Shown in pieces: positions 9,165 through 18,813 of a DNA stretch of 64,000 nt. The notes under the pieces were generated by a model. It had not been told where the DNA came from, made no database searches, and worked only from the letters and a program-made list of their open reading frames with translations. A program made the position numbers and the translations under genes. Each line of letters opens with the position of its first letter. Within the stretch, counting starts at the first letter, position 1. The DNA is from Niallia sp. Man26 (lineage in GTDB: Bacteria > Bacillota > Bacilli > Bacillales > Cytobacillaceae), in the NCBI RefSeq assembly GCF_022049065.2, contig NZ_CP095744.1:744001-808000 (forward strand), in the 5' to 3' direction.

Positions 9165-10313
9165 TTAAAATGGAACTGGTGTAATGTTACCAAGGATAAG
9201 CGCCTGCTTAGCTCCTGTTGCTTTAGGAACATTGCTTGGTAAATTATTCATCGTTTCGTTTGCTAAGATAGCAAACGCTATTGCTTCTTTTGCTTCAGAT
9301 GAAAAACCTAAATCCTCCTGCCTTATTACCTGACAAAACTCTGAAAGCTCTTGTTGTAGCATCACAAGCAGCATTTTATTGTAAGACCCGCCTCCGCCAA
9401 TAACAACTTCGTCTATTTTAGTTGTGGGAAAGATAAACTTTTTATAGTTTTCAGCTATGGACTTTGCGGTAAACATGGTCATTGTTGTCACAAAATCATG
9501 TTCGGAAACTTGCGGATAGGCATTTACTAGGGAGTCTACTAATGCTGTGCCAAATAATTCTCTCCCTGTTGATTTTGGTGGTGAAGCAAGGATAAACGGA
9601 ATTTCCATACAGTGTTCCAGCAATTCTTTATTAACATTGCCGGTTTTTGCAATTTCTCCTTTATTATCAAAAGGAACCCCGTAAAACTTTTCGCAAAGAT
9701 AATCTATTATCATGTTTCCCGGACCGGTATCAAACGCCTGCACATCTTCTATGGCAGCAGCCTTCGGCAAAACGGTGGCATTTCCAATACCGCCTATATT
9801 CTGAAGAATTATCGATTTTTCCCTGCTGCCATATAAAAGAAGCTCTGTATATGGAACTAGTGGTGCACCTTGTCCTCCTGCCGCCATATCCATTGTACGG
9901 AAATTAGATACTACAGCTGTTTTTGTTTGATAGGCAATAACAGCTGGCTCGCCAATTTGTAAGGTAGACGGGCTCAAGCCTTCTGTTTGATAGGGCTGAT
10001 GATAAATGGTTTGTCCATGTGATCCGATGACATCAAGGTCTTCCAAGGCAAGCTTTGCCTTTTTACAAACATCGGTAACAGCAGCTGCAAAAATTTCACC
10101 GAGCTTAAAATTTAAAGAACAGATTAGTGCGCTGTTTGAAGTTTCAATTGAAAATGAATCATGGATTTCCTTTTTTATGTCTTTGGAATAAGGAAACGAC
10201 ATAAATTCAATCAGTTCAACCTTTGTTTTCATACCGCAGCCGTCTATTTTGACTAATGCCACATCAACTCCATCTAATGATGTTCCAGACATAAGGCCTA
10301 CAACATATGCCAA
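9165..10313 (-). CDS. anmK: anhydro-N-acetylmuramic acid kinase
   Basis: Opens and phosphorylates 1,6-anhydro-MurNAc to MurNAc-6-phosphate with ATP in the cytoplasm, a wall-recycling step. 382 aa. The N-terminus [16 protein letters not shown] is the phosphate-1 motif, with SHGQTIYH, the [13 protein letters not shown] motif and VIGGGGSYN near the C-terminus, all characteristic of AnmK. TTG at 10313 lies 7 nt after GGAGGTG and matches the usual family N-terminus, so it is preferred over ATG at 10337. The operon context with MupG and a PTS points to import and recycling of wall sugars. Confidence 0.93.
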   Translation of the reverse strand: MAYVVGLMSGTSLDGVDVALVKIDGCGMKTKVELIEFMSFPYSKDIKKEIHDSFSIETSNSALICSLNFKLGEIFAAAVTDVCKKAKLALEDLDVIGSHGQTIYHQPYQTEGLSPSTLQIGEPAVIAYQTKTAVVSNFRTMDMAAGGQGAPLVPYTELLLYGSREKSIILQNIGGIGNATVLPKAAAIEDVQAFDTGPGNMIIDYLCEKFYGVPFDNKGEIAKTGNVNKELLEHCMEIPFILASPPKSTGRELFGTALVDSLVNAYPQVSEHDFVTTMTMFTAKSIAENYKKFIFPTTKIDEVVIGGGGSYNKMLLVMLQQELSEFCQVIRQEDLGFSSEAKEAIAFAILANETMNNLPSNVPKATGAKQALILGNITPVPF

Positions 10314-10329
10314 ATAAGTACACCTCCAT

Positions 10330-10614
10330 TTATTCAAATACTAATAAGAAACAACCTAATGAGCAGCCTACTAATAATGCTAGAAATAATGTAATTACAT
10401 GCTTTTTATTGTTTAATTTACGTTCAATCCAGACAATCACAAATGTTAAAGCACTGCTGATTCCAATACTATTGACAATACTTAATGCAGCTTGCTGATT
10501 TACTCCAGTAGCACTTAAAAGAGGAACAAAGACAAGATTAAAAATGAGTATTAAGCTAAAGAAAATCGCGGCACTTTTATAGCTAAAAAAGAGCAGATTT
10601 TGTGTCTTTCTCAT
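10330..10614 (-). CDS. small membrane protein within the PTS-anmK operon
   Basis: 94 aa with three hydrophobic helices ([19 protein letters not shown], a second around [15 protein letters not shown], a third [18 protein letters not shown]) and a basic loop ERKLNNKKH. Family not recognised. ATG at 10614 follows GGGGGGAAGCAA. It sits between EIIC and AnmK with 16- and 30-bp gaps, so it is co-transcribed. It could be an accessory to the transporter, but the sequence itself does not show this. Confidence 0.72.
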   Translation of the reverse strand: MRKTQNLLFFSYKSAAIFFSLILIFNLVFVPLLSATGVNQQAALSIVNSIGISSALTFVIVWIERKLNNKKHVITLFLALLVGCSLGCFLLVFE

Positions 10615-10644
10615 TTGCTTCCCCCCTGTAATAAACACATTACC

Positions 10645-11916
10645 TTACGCTGCGGATTTTTCTTCGCTTTCTTGGGTGACGAGCTTATTATCATATATTT
10701 TAAAGAATGGTAAATAGATAAGCACAGAAAGAACCAGATTAATAAGAACTATTACAATAGCTCTCCAGTCCCCGCCTGTTGCTAAATAGGCACCAATTGG
10801 AGCTGGCAAGGTCCATGGCACCATTACATAGGTTGGGCTGACCATTCCGATTGCTGTTGCTATATAGGCAATAGTTGCTCCCACTAATGGCGTAATAATG
10901 AATGGAATAATTAATAGTGGATTTAATACAATCGGGACACCAAAGATTACCGGCTCGTTAATATTAAATAAGCTTGGAATAATCGTAGTCTTTGCCATTG
11001 CTTTACTATATTTTGATTTTGCTGTTAATAACATCGCAATGACTAATCCTAATGTTGCACCAGATCCGCCAATCCAAATAAACCATTGAAAAAATGTTTC
11101 AGGAGCAATATGCGGAATATTGTTTCCAGCCGCAACTGCTGCGGAGTTATTAGCTAAATACACTTCCCAAACGGGGCGGGCAACTGCTCCAACAACGGAG
11201 ACACCGTGAATTCCAAAGGACCAAAAGAAAGTAATTAAAAATGTTGGCAGAATGACTCCAAGATACGTATCACCGGCTTTAATGAGTGGTGCAACTGCTT
11301 TGCCTACAATCGAATGGGTATCTATCCCAAAAACGACAGTAATAAGCGCCATAACGGTTAATACGAGGGTCACAGGTATTAACGCTTCAAACGACCTTGC
11401 GACAGAAGGCGGCACAGAACTTGGCATTTTTATCATAATTTTCTTCGATTTGCATAAACGGAGAATTTCTACAGAAAAAATCGAAACGATCATACCAACA
11501 AACAGACCATGTCCTCCAAGATTAGCCATCGGCAGGACAAAGCCGACCTCCTCTACCGTTTGGACACCAATCGTAAATAAGAATGCAGCAGTAGAAAGCA
11601 GCGCACCAGAAAGAGGATCAATCTTATAGCTTTGAGATAAACTATAGCCTATTCCAAACGTGATATATAAAGTCATGATAAACATTGTTAACCGGTACGG
11701 AATTAAGATTTCTGCTGCATGTTTACTCGCCCAAGCTGCAATAGCAGAATCAGCACTCACTGGTGGAAAAGCAATAATCAGAAAGATACTGCCAAAGATT
11801 ATAAACGGCAATGCGGAAACCACCCCGTCGCGGATAGCCCGTAAATGTTTTTGCTCAGATAGCTTTGCCATGGGAGTAGAAAGATTTCTTTCTAAAAAGT
11901 CTACAAACTTATCCAT
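10645..11916 (-). CDS. PTS EIIC, lactose/cellobiose family
   Basis: Membrane-embedded sugar channel of the phosphotransferase system, 423 aa, about ten helices. The opening FVDFLERNLSTPMAKLSEQKHLRAIRDG and the later NEPVIFGVPIVLNPLLIIPF are diagnostic of the Lac-family EIIC (CelB/ChbC). NINEPVIFG carries the sugar-binding Glu. Upstream of it is EIIB; no EIIA is present. In the operon with AnmK and MupG the likely cargo is a GlcNAc/MurNAc-containing disaccharide, but beta-glucosides remain possible. Confidence 0.92.
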   Translation of the reverse strand: MDKFVDFLERNLSTPMAKLSEQKHLRAIRDGVVSALPFIIFGSIFLIIAFPPVSADSAIAAWASKHAAEILIPYRLTMFIMTLYITFGIGYSLSQSYKIDPLSGALLSTAAFLFTIGVQTVEEVGFVLPMANLGGHGLFVGMIVSIFSVEILRLCKSKKIMIKMPSSVPPSVARSFEALIPVTLVLTVMALITVVFGIDTHSIVGKAVAPLIKAGDTYLGVILPTFLITFFWSFGIHGVSVVGAVARPVWEVYLANNSAAVAAGNNIPHIAPETFFQWFIWIGGSGATLGLVIAMLLTAKSKYSKAMAKTTIIPSLFNINEPVIFGVPIVLNPLLIIPFIITPLVGATIAYIATAIGMVSPTYVMVPWTLPAPIGAYLATGGDWRAIVIVLINLVLSVLIYLPFFKIYDNKLVTQESEEKSAA

Positions 11917-11951
11917 TTATATTCCCTCCTAATTGTTCACTAGCTCACCTG

Positions 11952-12260
11952 TTATTTCTTGGTTAATTCGTGCAGTAGCTTTAATAAAGCTGGTCCGCCA
12001 AGGGGGCTGTAGGCTTGTGAAGGGATAACCCCACAAGGAACACCTGCTTCATCAGCAGATTCTTTAAAACTGTCATAACGGTGTCTGACTTGAGGAGCAA
12101 CCATTGCCACATCCCAACCGTTGCGGATTTCCGAAGCAAAGTCAGTCGCGCCAACTGCTAATACATCCAATATTAAGCCATCATTTTTGGCTTCTTTTTT
12201 TAGTGTGTTCACCAAAATGGAACTAGACATTCCACCAGAACATACAAACAAAACTTTCAT
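11952..12260 (-). CDS. PTS EIIB, lactose/cellobiose family
   Basis: 102 aa phosphocarrier that passes phosphate from EIIA to the sugar. The phosphorylated cysteine is Cys7 in the loop FVCSGGMSSS. The remainder has the rubredoxin-like EIIB fold length. First gene of the operon (start ATG after AAAGGAGAGG), followed by EIIC 35 bp later. A cre box lies 30 bp upstream, so the operon is probably repressed by CcpA when preferred sugar is present. Confidence 0.93.
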   Translation of the reverse strand: MKVLFVCSGGMSSSILVNTLKKEAKNDGLILDVLAVGATDFASEIRNGWDVAMVAPQVRHRYDSFKESADEAGVPCGVIPSQAYSPLGGPALLKLLHELTKK

Positions 12261-12289
12261 ATTAACCTCTCCTTTACATATCCAAATTT

Positions 12290-12303
12290 TGATAGCGCTT
12301 TCT
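12290..12303 (-). promoter_or_regulatory. cre (CcpA) site upstream of the PTS operon
   Basis: Minus strand AGAAAGCGCTATCA differs from the strong cre form TGAAAGCGCTTTCA at only a few positions and keeps the CG core. Located 30 bp before the EIIB start, a position suited to blocking initiation or elongation. Confidence 0.75.
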
Positions 12304-12391
12304 AAAAATAAGTATAACGTTTTTGTAATAATGTTTCAACTTATATTTAAATAATATGTTATAAAATTTCAAATATAACTATCTTTATAAA

Positions 12392-12734
12392 GTGTTGCTA
12401 ATAGCTGCCGAGAATCCACTAAGAGATGTTTTTGTTGGCTCACAAGCTAATTTTTTAAATGTTCTCGGCAATCTGGACAGAGTAATGGAAATATGGATAC
12501 CGCCCAGCCAATATGTAAATAGACCCTCAAATCCCCGGGAAGAAAGCAACTTATACCATGCAGGTTACATGTTACATGAAAGAGGCACAAACAAAGGCTG
12601 GATTCGTTCTCAAAACATGTATGTAAAGGCAACAAAACATCCGGCTGCCTTCTCTAATCTCATTAGGTATTGGTACATTTGCATTAGAAGCACTCGTAAA
12701 TTTTAATCGCGGTAAGCATCCTAAACATGAATGA
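12392..12734 (+). pseudogene. 3' remnant of a short-chain dehydrogenase (SDR) gene
   Basis: The frame from 12392 encodes AAENPLRDVFVGSQANFLNVLG, then RPSNPREESNLYHAGYMLHERG and YVKATKHPA. This is the C-terminal third of a common SDR type (AENP-x-RD-x(2)-VG … PREDxxLxxxGxxLxERG). The NAD-binding Rossmann half is absent: upstream sequence has no GxxxGIG or YxxxK coding. Near 12650 the frame shifts and continues as SLISLGIGTFALEALVNFNRG to a TGA at 12734. It is a truncated, frameshifted relic with no ribosome binding site. Confidence 0.82.
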
Positions 12735-12735
12735 C

Positions 12736-12763
12736 AAAAAGGGTGCAGATATTATCTGCACCC
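12736..12763 (-). terminator. terminator of the duplicated membrane protein gene
   Basis: Perfect GGGTGCAGAT / ATCTGCACCC stem with a three-base loop. On the minus strand it is followed by TTTTTG, 16 bp past the stop at 12779. The + strand side is A-rich only before the stem. Confidence 0.88.
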
Positions 12764-12778
12764 TTATCGTGATAAACA

Positions 12779-14038
12779 TTAACTATTAATCCGTTGAGGC
12801 ATCACCAGAAAACTATTGGCTTTCCGGGATTTAAGAATCTTAATCATCTGCTCCTGCAGAGATTTATTACAAGTTACCTGTAATAGTACCTCGCTTTTAC
12901 GATTAGAGAAAAATTTAATTTTCTTTTTCTTCTTAAGTGCTATTTCAATAAACAAACCTATTAAAAAACCACCAATTAGACCAAGCAAACCCCAAATAAT
13001 TGGTCCTAAATACAAGACGAATCCATAGATAGAGCCTAAAACCATAAAGATAGAACCGCCAAGCATCGCTCCATCAAGAATACTTCTGCCGTCAACGGAA
13101 TGGATAGAGTCTACTATATGTAATTGATCATCAAGATTTTCCATCGGTAAAGCCACAATATTCTGCGGCTTTACTCCCTGCTTTTCCATTTCATGAATGA
13201 CCATTTCAACAAAGGGAGAATGTTCAAATGTAGCGATAATTTGGACTGTATTATTATCTAATGTGTTGTGTTCTGACAAGTTTTCATCCCTCACTCTAAG
13301 GAAACGAATTTGCTCAATATCATATAATGTATTTGTTTCTATTACTGCTGTATATGCTTGATATATGGCAAAGGCATACATTGACGGTAGAAAAAGAAAC
13401 CATTGCGAATCAAGAGCAGCTGTTGCACTCGGAAAATCACCGAGAAACGAATGAAGCCAAGCACTAACTGCACTTGCTTGATAAGCAACATATATCCACC
13501 AAGCTAAAACTAAGGTGCCAACGATTGTACTGCCGGCATATAGTTGACCTAAGCCAGGCGATAATAACGACCAGAAAAATCCTACCCAGGGATTTTTCTT
13601 ATCAAGTATGACAACATCGAAAAAGGTTACAGCAGATGGAGAGATAGGAGCGTCTTCCACTTCTGCAAGTACATGGCTTTTTGCAATTTCTACGGCACAG
13701 CGGTAACTGTCCCATATACTATATACATACACTGCCATATAAAGCAGGAACCAATTTTCGTTAATTTCTGCCTTTGCTTCCTCGAATCTTCCTAGCATGG
13801 ATAAGATAATCCCCATGTTTACATTGGCCTGACTGTTTACAACGAGCTCCCAAATAATCAGCATAAAACCATGGAGGTACTTACCGAGAAACATATGCCC
13901 AAACCCTGGAAAGGCAGCAGACCACCAAGCAGCAACCCATGGAGTGCGAGGATATGCAGAATTTACTCCCCATGCTGATATTGTGCCTTTTGCATAACGA
14001 GGTCTTATGTTAGCTGACTGGAATTTTTGATGCGGCAT
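12779..14038 (-). CDS. membrane protein with duplicated TM2-like units and a C-terminal glycine-zipper domain
   Basis: 419 aa, unknown function. Two related units appear: TPWVAAWWSAAFPGFGHMFLG near residue 32 and NPWVGFFWSLLSPGLGQLYAG near 150. Each is followed by a membrane helix and a conserved W-FL segment, like a duplicated TM2 domain. From about residue 265 there is an alpha/beta stretch (VQIIATFEHSPFVEMVIHEM). A Gly-rich helical pair (GAMLGGSIF, then GLLGLIGGFLIGLF) follows, as in the GsiB/17M-like or glycine-zipper stress proteins. ATG at 14038 after GAGGGGGAC. Stands alone with its own terminator. Confidence 0.8.
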   Translation of the reverse strand: MPHQKFQSANIRPRYAKGTISAWGVNSAYPRTPWVAAWWSAAFPGFGHMFLGKYLHGFMLIIWELVVNSQANVNMGIILSMLGRFEEAKAEINENWFLLYMAVYVYSIWDSYRCAVEIAKSHVLAEVEDAPISPSAVTFFDVVILDKKNPWVGFFWSLLSPGLGQLYAGSTIVGTLVLAWWIYVAYQASAVSAWLHSFLGDFPSATAALDSQWFLFLPSMYAFAIYQAYTAVIETNTLYDIEQIRFLRVRDENLSEHNTLDNNTVQIIATFEHSPFVEMVIHEMEKQGVKPQNIVALPMENLDDQLHIVDSIHSVDGRSILDGAMLGGSIFMVLGSIYGFVLYLGPIIWGLLGLIGGFLIGLFIEIALKKKKKIKFFSNRKSEVLLQVTCNKSLQEQMIKILKSRKANSFLVMPQRINS

Positions 14039-14253
14039 ATGTTAGTCCCCCTCGACTCGGTGTCTTTATTAATATTACCAGCAATTGCCTGTATCATTCG
14101 GAAACTTCTTTTTTACTGTTTCTTTCTTATCATAGGATTACAAACTCATTACTTTATATTTACTTTTAATGGTCCTCTCTAGATTTCCGCCTTTTATCGG
14201 ATATAATGAAGTTCTGATAAAAAAAGTTTTAGCAAAAAAATACCCAAAAAAAC

Positions 14254-14291
14254 AAAAGGTCTTCTATCTGTTGGTGCATAGAAGACCTTTT
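14254..14291 (-). terminator. terminator downstream of metE
   Basis: 14-bp perfect stem AAAAGGTCTTCTAT / ATAGAAGACCTTTT with a 10-nt loop, followed on the minus strand by GTTTTTTT. It lies about 75 bp past the metE stop. The rest of 14039-14364 holds nothing else I can identify. Confidence 0.88.
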
Positions 14292-14364
14292 GTCTATTTA
14301 GCAATCATTTTTTAGACTAATAAATATTGTGGAGCAGGACCTGTATATGCTGCCCCATTTATTG

Positions 14365-16656
14365 TTATACCGTTTGTTTAACCTGCTCACGTAATTTCTG
14401 TGTTGCCGCTACCATGTTTTTAAGGGATTGTACTGTTTCTTCCTCGCGTCGTGTTTTCAAGCCGCAGTCAGGATTCACCCAGAACTGTTCTTTTGCAATA
14501 ACTTCTAGGCTGTCGTTTAAGATTGTTTCAATTTCTTGAATACTTGGAACACGCGGACTGTGAATATCATACACACCTAATCCAATGCCTAGCTCATATG
14601 CGTTTTGCTTAAGTGAATGAATCAGCTCTCCGTGACTTCTCGACGTTTCAATTGAAATGACGTCTGCATCTAAGGCGCGAATAGTGTCTAAAAAGTCATT
14701 GAACTCACAATAGCACATATGTGTATGAATTTGTGTTTCATTCTTTACACTTGATGTGGCAAGCTTAAATGCATTCACTGCCCACTCTAAATATTCCCCC
14801 CATTTTTCCTTACGTAACGGCAGGCCTTCACGCAGTGCCGGTTCATCTACTTGAATAATCGCAATGCCCGCTTCCTCTAACACGCTAATTTCCTCTCTCA
14901 ATGCTAACGCTATTTGATTTGCTACTTGTTCTCGGGATATATCATCACGGACGAAAGACCAGTTTAGAATGGTAATTGGCCCTGTTAACATGCCTTTCAC
15001 ATATTTTTCCGTTAACTCTTGTGCTTCTATGACTTCTTTCACTGTCATCGGAGCGATCCATTCTACATCGCCATATATAATTGGCGGCTTCACACACCGT
15101 GAACCATATGAAACGACCCATGCTTGCTTTGTAAAGGCGATTCCTCTAAGCTTTTCACCAAAGTATTCGACCATATCTGTCCGCTCGAATTCTCCAGTTA
15201 CTAACACATCAAGTCCGATGTCTTCCTGGATTTCTATCCAGCGTGCTGTTTCATTTTTGACAAACTGTGCATATTCAGCATCGGTAATTTCCTTTTTACG
15301 CCATGCTGTTCGTGTCCGCTTCACCTGATCAGACTGCGGGAAGCTGCCGATTGTTGTTGTTGGAAAATCCGGTAATTGCAGTTCTTCTTGCTGTAATGCT
15401 TGTCGTTCCTTAAAGACAGCAGGTCGTGAAAAATGCTGAGGCTGCACGCTAGAAACCAGCTGACCAACATTGTGATTATTTCTTGCTTCATGCCTTGCCA
15501 GTGCATCAATTTTCAGTTTACTCTGTGTAAGGGCAATTTCATTTGTCAACGTTTCGTTTCGTACATAAGACGTTACTTGAATCAACTCTGCTATTTTCTC
15601 ATCTGCGAACGACAGAGCATCCTGTAAAGCAGCATCTAGTGCTTTTTCAGAAACAGTTGTAACAGGTACATGCTGCAGACTGCAGGATGATTGAATCCAA
15701 GCCTCCTTAACACCGCTTAATGCTAAACAAGACTGTGTTGTTGCCGCTTTTTCTACTAAATCTGCCTTCCAAATATCTCGTCCATTTACTAGTCCAATCC
15801 CTAATACTTTCTCTTCAGGGAAACCATATTTTTGGATAGAGCGGATATTTCCCTCTCCTCCATGAACAAAATCAAGACCAATCCCAGCAACAGGCAGTTG
15901 TGTCAGCTCCTGATATGCGGAAAGTGCCTCAAAGTACGTTTGCAGCATGATTTTTGCGGCTGGCACTTCTATTGATAATTGCTTGTAAATTTCTTTAACA
16001 AGCTTAATATCTTCTTCGCTTAGTGTCAGTACTAATGCAGGCTCCTCGACCTGAATCCACTCTGCTCCTGCATCAATAAGCTGTTGAAACACTTGTGTAT
16101 ACAGCGGTAAAAGCTTTAATACAAACGATTCTTTTGCTTTTTTATCATAACCTTTCGCTAGCTGTACGAACGTAAACGGTCCAATAATTGTAGGCTTCGT
16201 TAAAAGTCCTAATTCTTCCTTTGCCTCTATAAAATAATCTAAAATATAGTTATTTGTCAGCGACAATTGCTTATTTTCATATTCAGGAACAATATAGTGA
16301 TAGTTTGTGTTAAACCATTTTGTCATTTCACAAGCTACAGCATCTTTCCCGCCGCGTGCCATTGTGTAGTATGTTGTCAAATCTACTTCTTTTCCAGACC
16401 ACTCATAACGGCTTGGCACTAAACCGAACATTGCAGCTAAATCAAGCATACGGTCATAAAAAGTAAAGTCTCCGACAGTGAGTAAATCCAGGCCAAATGC
16501 TTGCTGGCGTTTCAAGTTATTCAGTCTAATTGCTTTCATATCAGCAATAAATTGCTCTTTTGAAATTTTCTGATTCCAAAAAGATTCGACACAACGCTTC
16601 CATTCCCGATTTTCACCAATGTAAGGGTAGCCAATAACAGTACTAATTAATTTCAT
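14365..16656 (-). CDS. metE: cobalamin-independent methionine synthase
   Basis: Transfers the methyl group from 5-methyl-tetrahydropteroyltri-glutamate to homocysteine. 763 aa, full length, with two TIM-barrel halves. The zinc ligands are in HTHMCYCEF near residue 650 and in NPDCGLKTRR near residue 735. The N-terminal half holds the folate-binding family patterns. ATG at 16656 follows GCAGGAGGAA. It lies 88 bp after yitJ with no terminator between them, so both are probably one operon: yitJ makes methyl-THF and metE uses it. Confidence 0.97.
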   Translation of the reverse strand: MKLISTVIGYPYIGENREWKRCVESFWNQKISKEQFIADMKAIRLNNLKRQQAFGLDLLTVGDFTFYDRMLDLAAMFGLVPSRYEWSGKEVDLTTYYTMARGGKDAVACEMTKWFNTNYHYIVPEYENKQLSLTNNYILDYFIEAKEELGLLTKPTIIGPFTFVQLAKGYDKKAKESFVLKLLPLYTQVFQQLIDAGAEWIQVEEPALVLTLSEEDIKLVKEIYKQLSIEVPAAKIMLQTYFEALSAYQELTQLPVAGIGLDFVHGGEGNIRSIQKYGFPEEKVLGIGLVNGRDIWKADLVEKAATTQSCLALSGVKEAWIQSSCSLQHVPVTTVSEKALDAALQDALSFADEKIAELIQVTSYVRNETLTNEIALTQSKLKIDALARHEARNNHNVGQLVSSVQPQHFSRPAVFKERQALQQEELQLPDFPTTTIGSFPQSDQVKRTRTAWRKKEITDAEYAQFVKNETARWIEIQEDIGLDVLVTGEFERTDMVEYFGEKLRGIAFTKQAWVVSYGSRCVKPPIIYGDVEWIAPMTVKEVIEAQELTEKYVKGMLTGPITILNWSFVRDDISREQVANQIALALREEISVLEEAGIAIIQVDEPALREGLPLRKEKWGEYLEWAVNAFKLATSSVKNETQIHTHMCYCEFNDFLDTIRALDADVISIETSRSHGELIHSLKQNAYELGIGLGVYDIHSPRVPSIQEIETILNDSLEVIAKEQFWVNPDCGLKTRREEETVQSLKNMVAATQKLREQVKQTV

Positions 16657-16744
16657 TATTATATTCCTCCTGCATCTTAATATTAGGTTTTCTTATAGAA
16701 TTAATTGGTATTAAAACAGTAAAAACATGATCCTATGTCATTAC

Positions 16745-18589
16745 TCAGGTAGCAGTCACTTCAACAAAGCGCTCACTGTCCAGTTCTCTAATATACTTTG
16801 TTAGCTCCTCCGTCATTTCAAATCGTAAGAAAGGCGTGATTAAATAAATTCCTTTAAATTTTTCTGCAGCGGCAGCTACTAGTTCCTTAGCAATTGCAAT
16901 TCCCTCAAGCCTGGCCTTTAATGGGTCATTGCCGCATGAGGCCATCGCCTGCCTGACATCATCGGGCAGCTTTATGCCTGGCACTTCGTTATGGATAAAT
17001 TCAGCATTTCGAGCGCTTGTTAGCGGCATAATACCAGTAAAAATAGGTGTTTCAAGATGTTTAGTAGCTTCATATACCTCTTCCAACTGGTTTACAGAAA
17101 AAATTGGCTGGGTCAAAAAAGATTGAGCGCCGCATGCTATTTTCTTCTCTAGTCGTTGGACTGCTTTATCCAGATGGCGGACATTCGGATTAAAGGCTGC
17201 TGCTATTTTGAAATTGGTGCGCTGCCCTAGACTTTGTCCCGAATACGACAACCCTTCGTTAAACTGTTTGACAAGACTAATTAAATCAAATGATGACAAA
17301 TCATAAACACTTGTTGCCCCTGGAAAATCACCAAGCTTGGAAGGGTCGCCAGTCACAATTAATAGTTCACTTAGTCCAAGAGTTTGCAAGCCCATCAGGT
17401 GGGACTGCAAGCCGATCATATTTCTGTCACGGCAAGTAATATGAATAAGAGGCTCTGAGCCAATCTCGTTCTTCAGCTTTGTTCCGAGAGCGACATTGCT
17501 TATGCGCGGGCTGGCTAAAGAATTATCTGCTAGTGTGATGGAGTCGACACCTGCTTGATGCAGTGTTTTCGCACCTCTCATAAATTCTTTAATCCCCAGT
17601 TTTTTGGGCGGGTCCAGTTCAACAAGAATCGTTCGTTCGGACTTCGCTTTTTCATGCAGCCCTTTTTTACTTTCACTTTTAGCAACTTCTATTACTTCAA
17701 TTTTACGCACTTTAATCTGTTTTTTCGTAATTGGTGTAAGATTTCCAAGTGCTTTTTTTACTGCTGCAATATGTTTTGGTGTTGTTCCGCAACAGCCCCC
17801 AATAATCCGTGCTCCTTGTTCACGCAAACTTACGGCACTTGAGCCGAAATAGTCAGGGACCGCTTCGTAAACGAAACGTCCGTCTATATATTCTGGAAGG
17901 CTGGCATTCGGATAGACGGAAAGAAAGGCGCTGTTAGGGAGCGGCACTTCTTCGAGAGAGCGAATCATATGATGTGGTCCTAAATGACAATTGATTCCAA
18001 CAGCGTCTGCGCCTAATGCCTCTAATTTGAGAAAGGCATCATTTAAATGGACACCATCCTGTAAATAGCTGTTTTCATGTAAAGAAACATTAGCAATAAT
18101 TGGAAGTTCTGTTTCATTGCGAGCAATCTTTAATACTGTCTCTAATTCTTCTAAGTCATAATACGTTTCTAAAAGCAGGCCATCAGGATTCTCCATCAGC
18201 TGGCTGTATAATTGCTCACGAAAGCTTCTTTTAATTTCATCCAACTCGAGATCAGACTTACGAAAGCTTCTTGACGCACCGATAGTTCCAAATACAAATG
18301 CTTTTCCTTTGGCTGCTTTTCTGGCAATGGATATGCCTTTTCTGTTGATGCTGCTAACATCTTCCTCCAAGCCATATCGTTTTAATTTAAAGTAGTTCGC
18401 ACCATATGTATTGGATTGGAGTATATCTGCTCCTGCTTCCAAGTAAGCAGTATGAATAGTTTCAATCCGATCAGGATGGGTAATATTGAGCTCTTCATAG
18501 CAATTATCAATTCCGTTTGAATAGAGAAGGGTACCCATGGCTCCATCACCAATCAAAATTCGCTTTTTCAACTCATCCCGAAAATTCAT
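16745..18589 (-). CDS. yitJ: bifunctional homocysteine S-methyltransferase / methylenetetrahydrofolate reductase
   Basis: 614 aa fusion as in B. subtilis YitJ. Residues 1-290 are the homocysteine methyltransferase barrel ([13 protein letters not shown], zinc cysteines in GINCHLGP and GGCCGTTP). Residues about 320-610 are the FAD-dependent MTHFR barrel ([35 protein letters not shown]). It supplies methyl groups for methionine and probably works with metE downstream. ATG at 18589 after GGAGGAGGG. Unlike B. subtilis yitJ, its roughly 225-nt leader has no recognisable S-box. Confidence 0.96.
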   Translation of the reverse strand: MNFRDELKKRILIGDGAMGTLLYSNGIDNCYEELNITHPDRIETIHTAYLEAGADILQSNTYGANYFKLKRYGLEEDVSSINRKGISIARKAAKGKAFVFGTIGASRSFRKSDLELDEIKRSFREQLYSQLMENPDGLLLETYYDLEELETVLKIARNETELPIIANVSLHENSYLQDGVHLNDAFLKLEALGADAVGINCHLGPHHMIRSLEEVPLPNSAFLSVYPNASLPEYIDGRFVYEAVPDYFGSSAVSLREQGARIIGGCCGTTPKHIAAVKKALGNLTPITKKQIKVRKIEVIEVAKSESKKGLHEKAKSERTILVELDPPKKLGIKEFMRGAKTLHQAGVDSITLADNSLASPRISNVALGTKLKNEIGSEPLIHITCRDRNMIGLQSHLMGLQTLGLSELLIVTGDPSKLGDFPGATSVYDLSSFDLISLVKQFNEGLSYSGQSLGQRTNFKIAAAFNPNVRHLDKAVQRLEKKIACGAQSFLTQPIFSVNQLEEVYEATKHLETPIFTGIMPLTSARNAEFIHNEVPGIKLPDDVRQAMASCGNDPLKARLEGIAIAKELVAAAAEKFKGIYLITPFLRFEMTEELTKYIRELDSERFVEVTAT

Positions 18590-18813
18590 TCTATCCCTCC
18601 TCCTTTAGTCAGCCTATTACTTTAGTAAGCAAACTCTAAAACTAATATATAATTGAATATTCAAAATATTCTCAATGCACTTTCGAATTCCTAATTGTTA
18701 TTCTAGAAATCGGTAGGGAATGCCACCTCCTTTTCTGTGTCTCTCTAACGTTGTATGTAGCTTATCATGATTAAATGGCTATAGTGTAACGGATAAAAGT
18801 AATCAGCTGTTAT
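18590..18813 (-). promoter_or_regulatory. long 5' leader of yitJ-metE without a recognisable S-box
   Basis: About 225 nt lie between the likely promoter and the start codon. It contains a strong AAAGGAGGTG (minus strand, near 18730) that leads to no gene: the GTG that overlaps it gives only a seven-codon frame. An inverted repeat GAATATT/AATATTC lies at 18655-18671. The SAM-I landmarks (CTTATC…GAGG…GGCAAC…) and the T-box GGGTGG-ACCGCG are both absent. A leader this long suggests RNA-level control, but none is proven. Confidence 0.4.
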
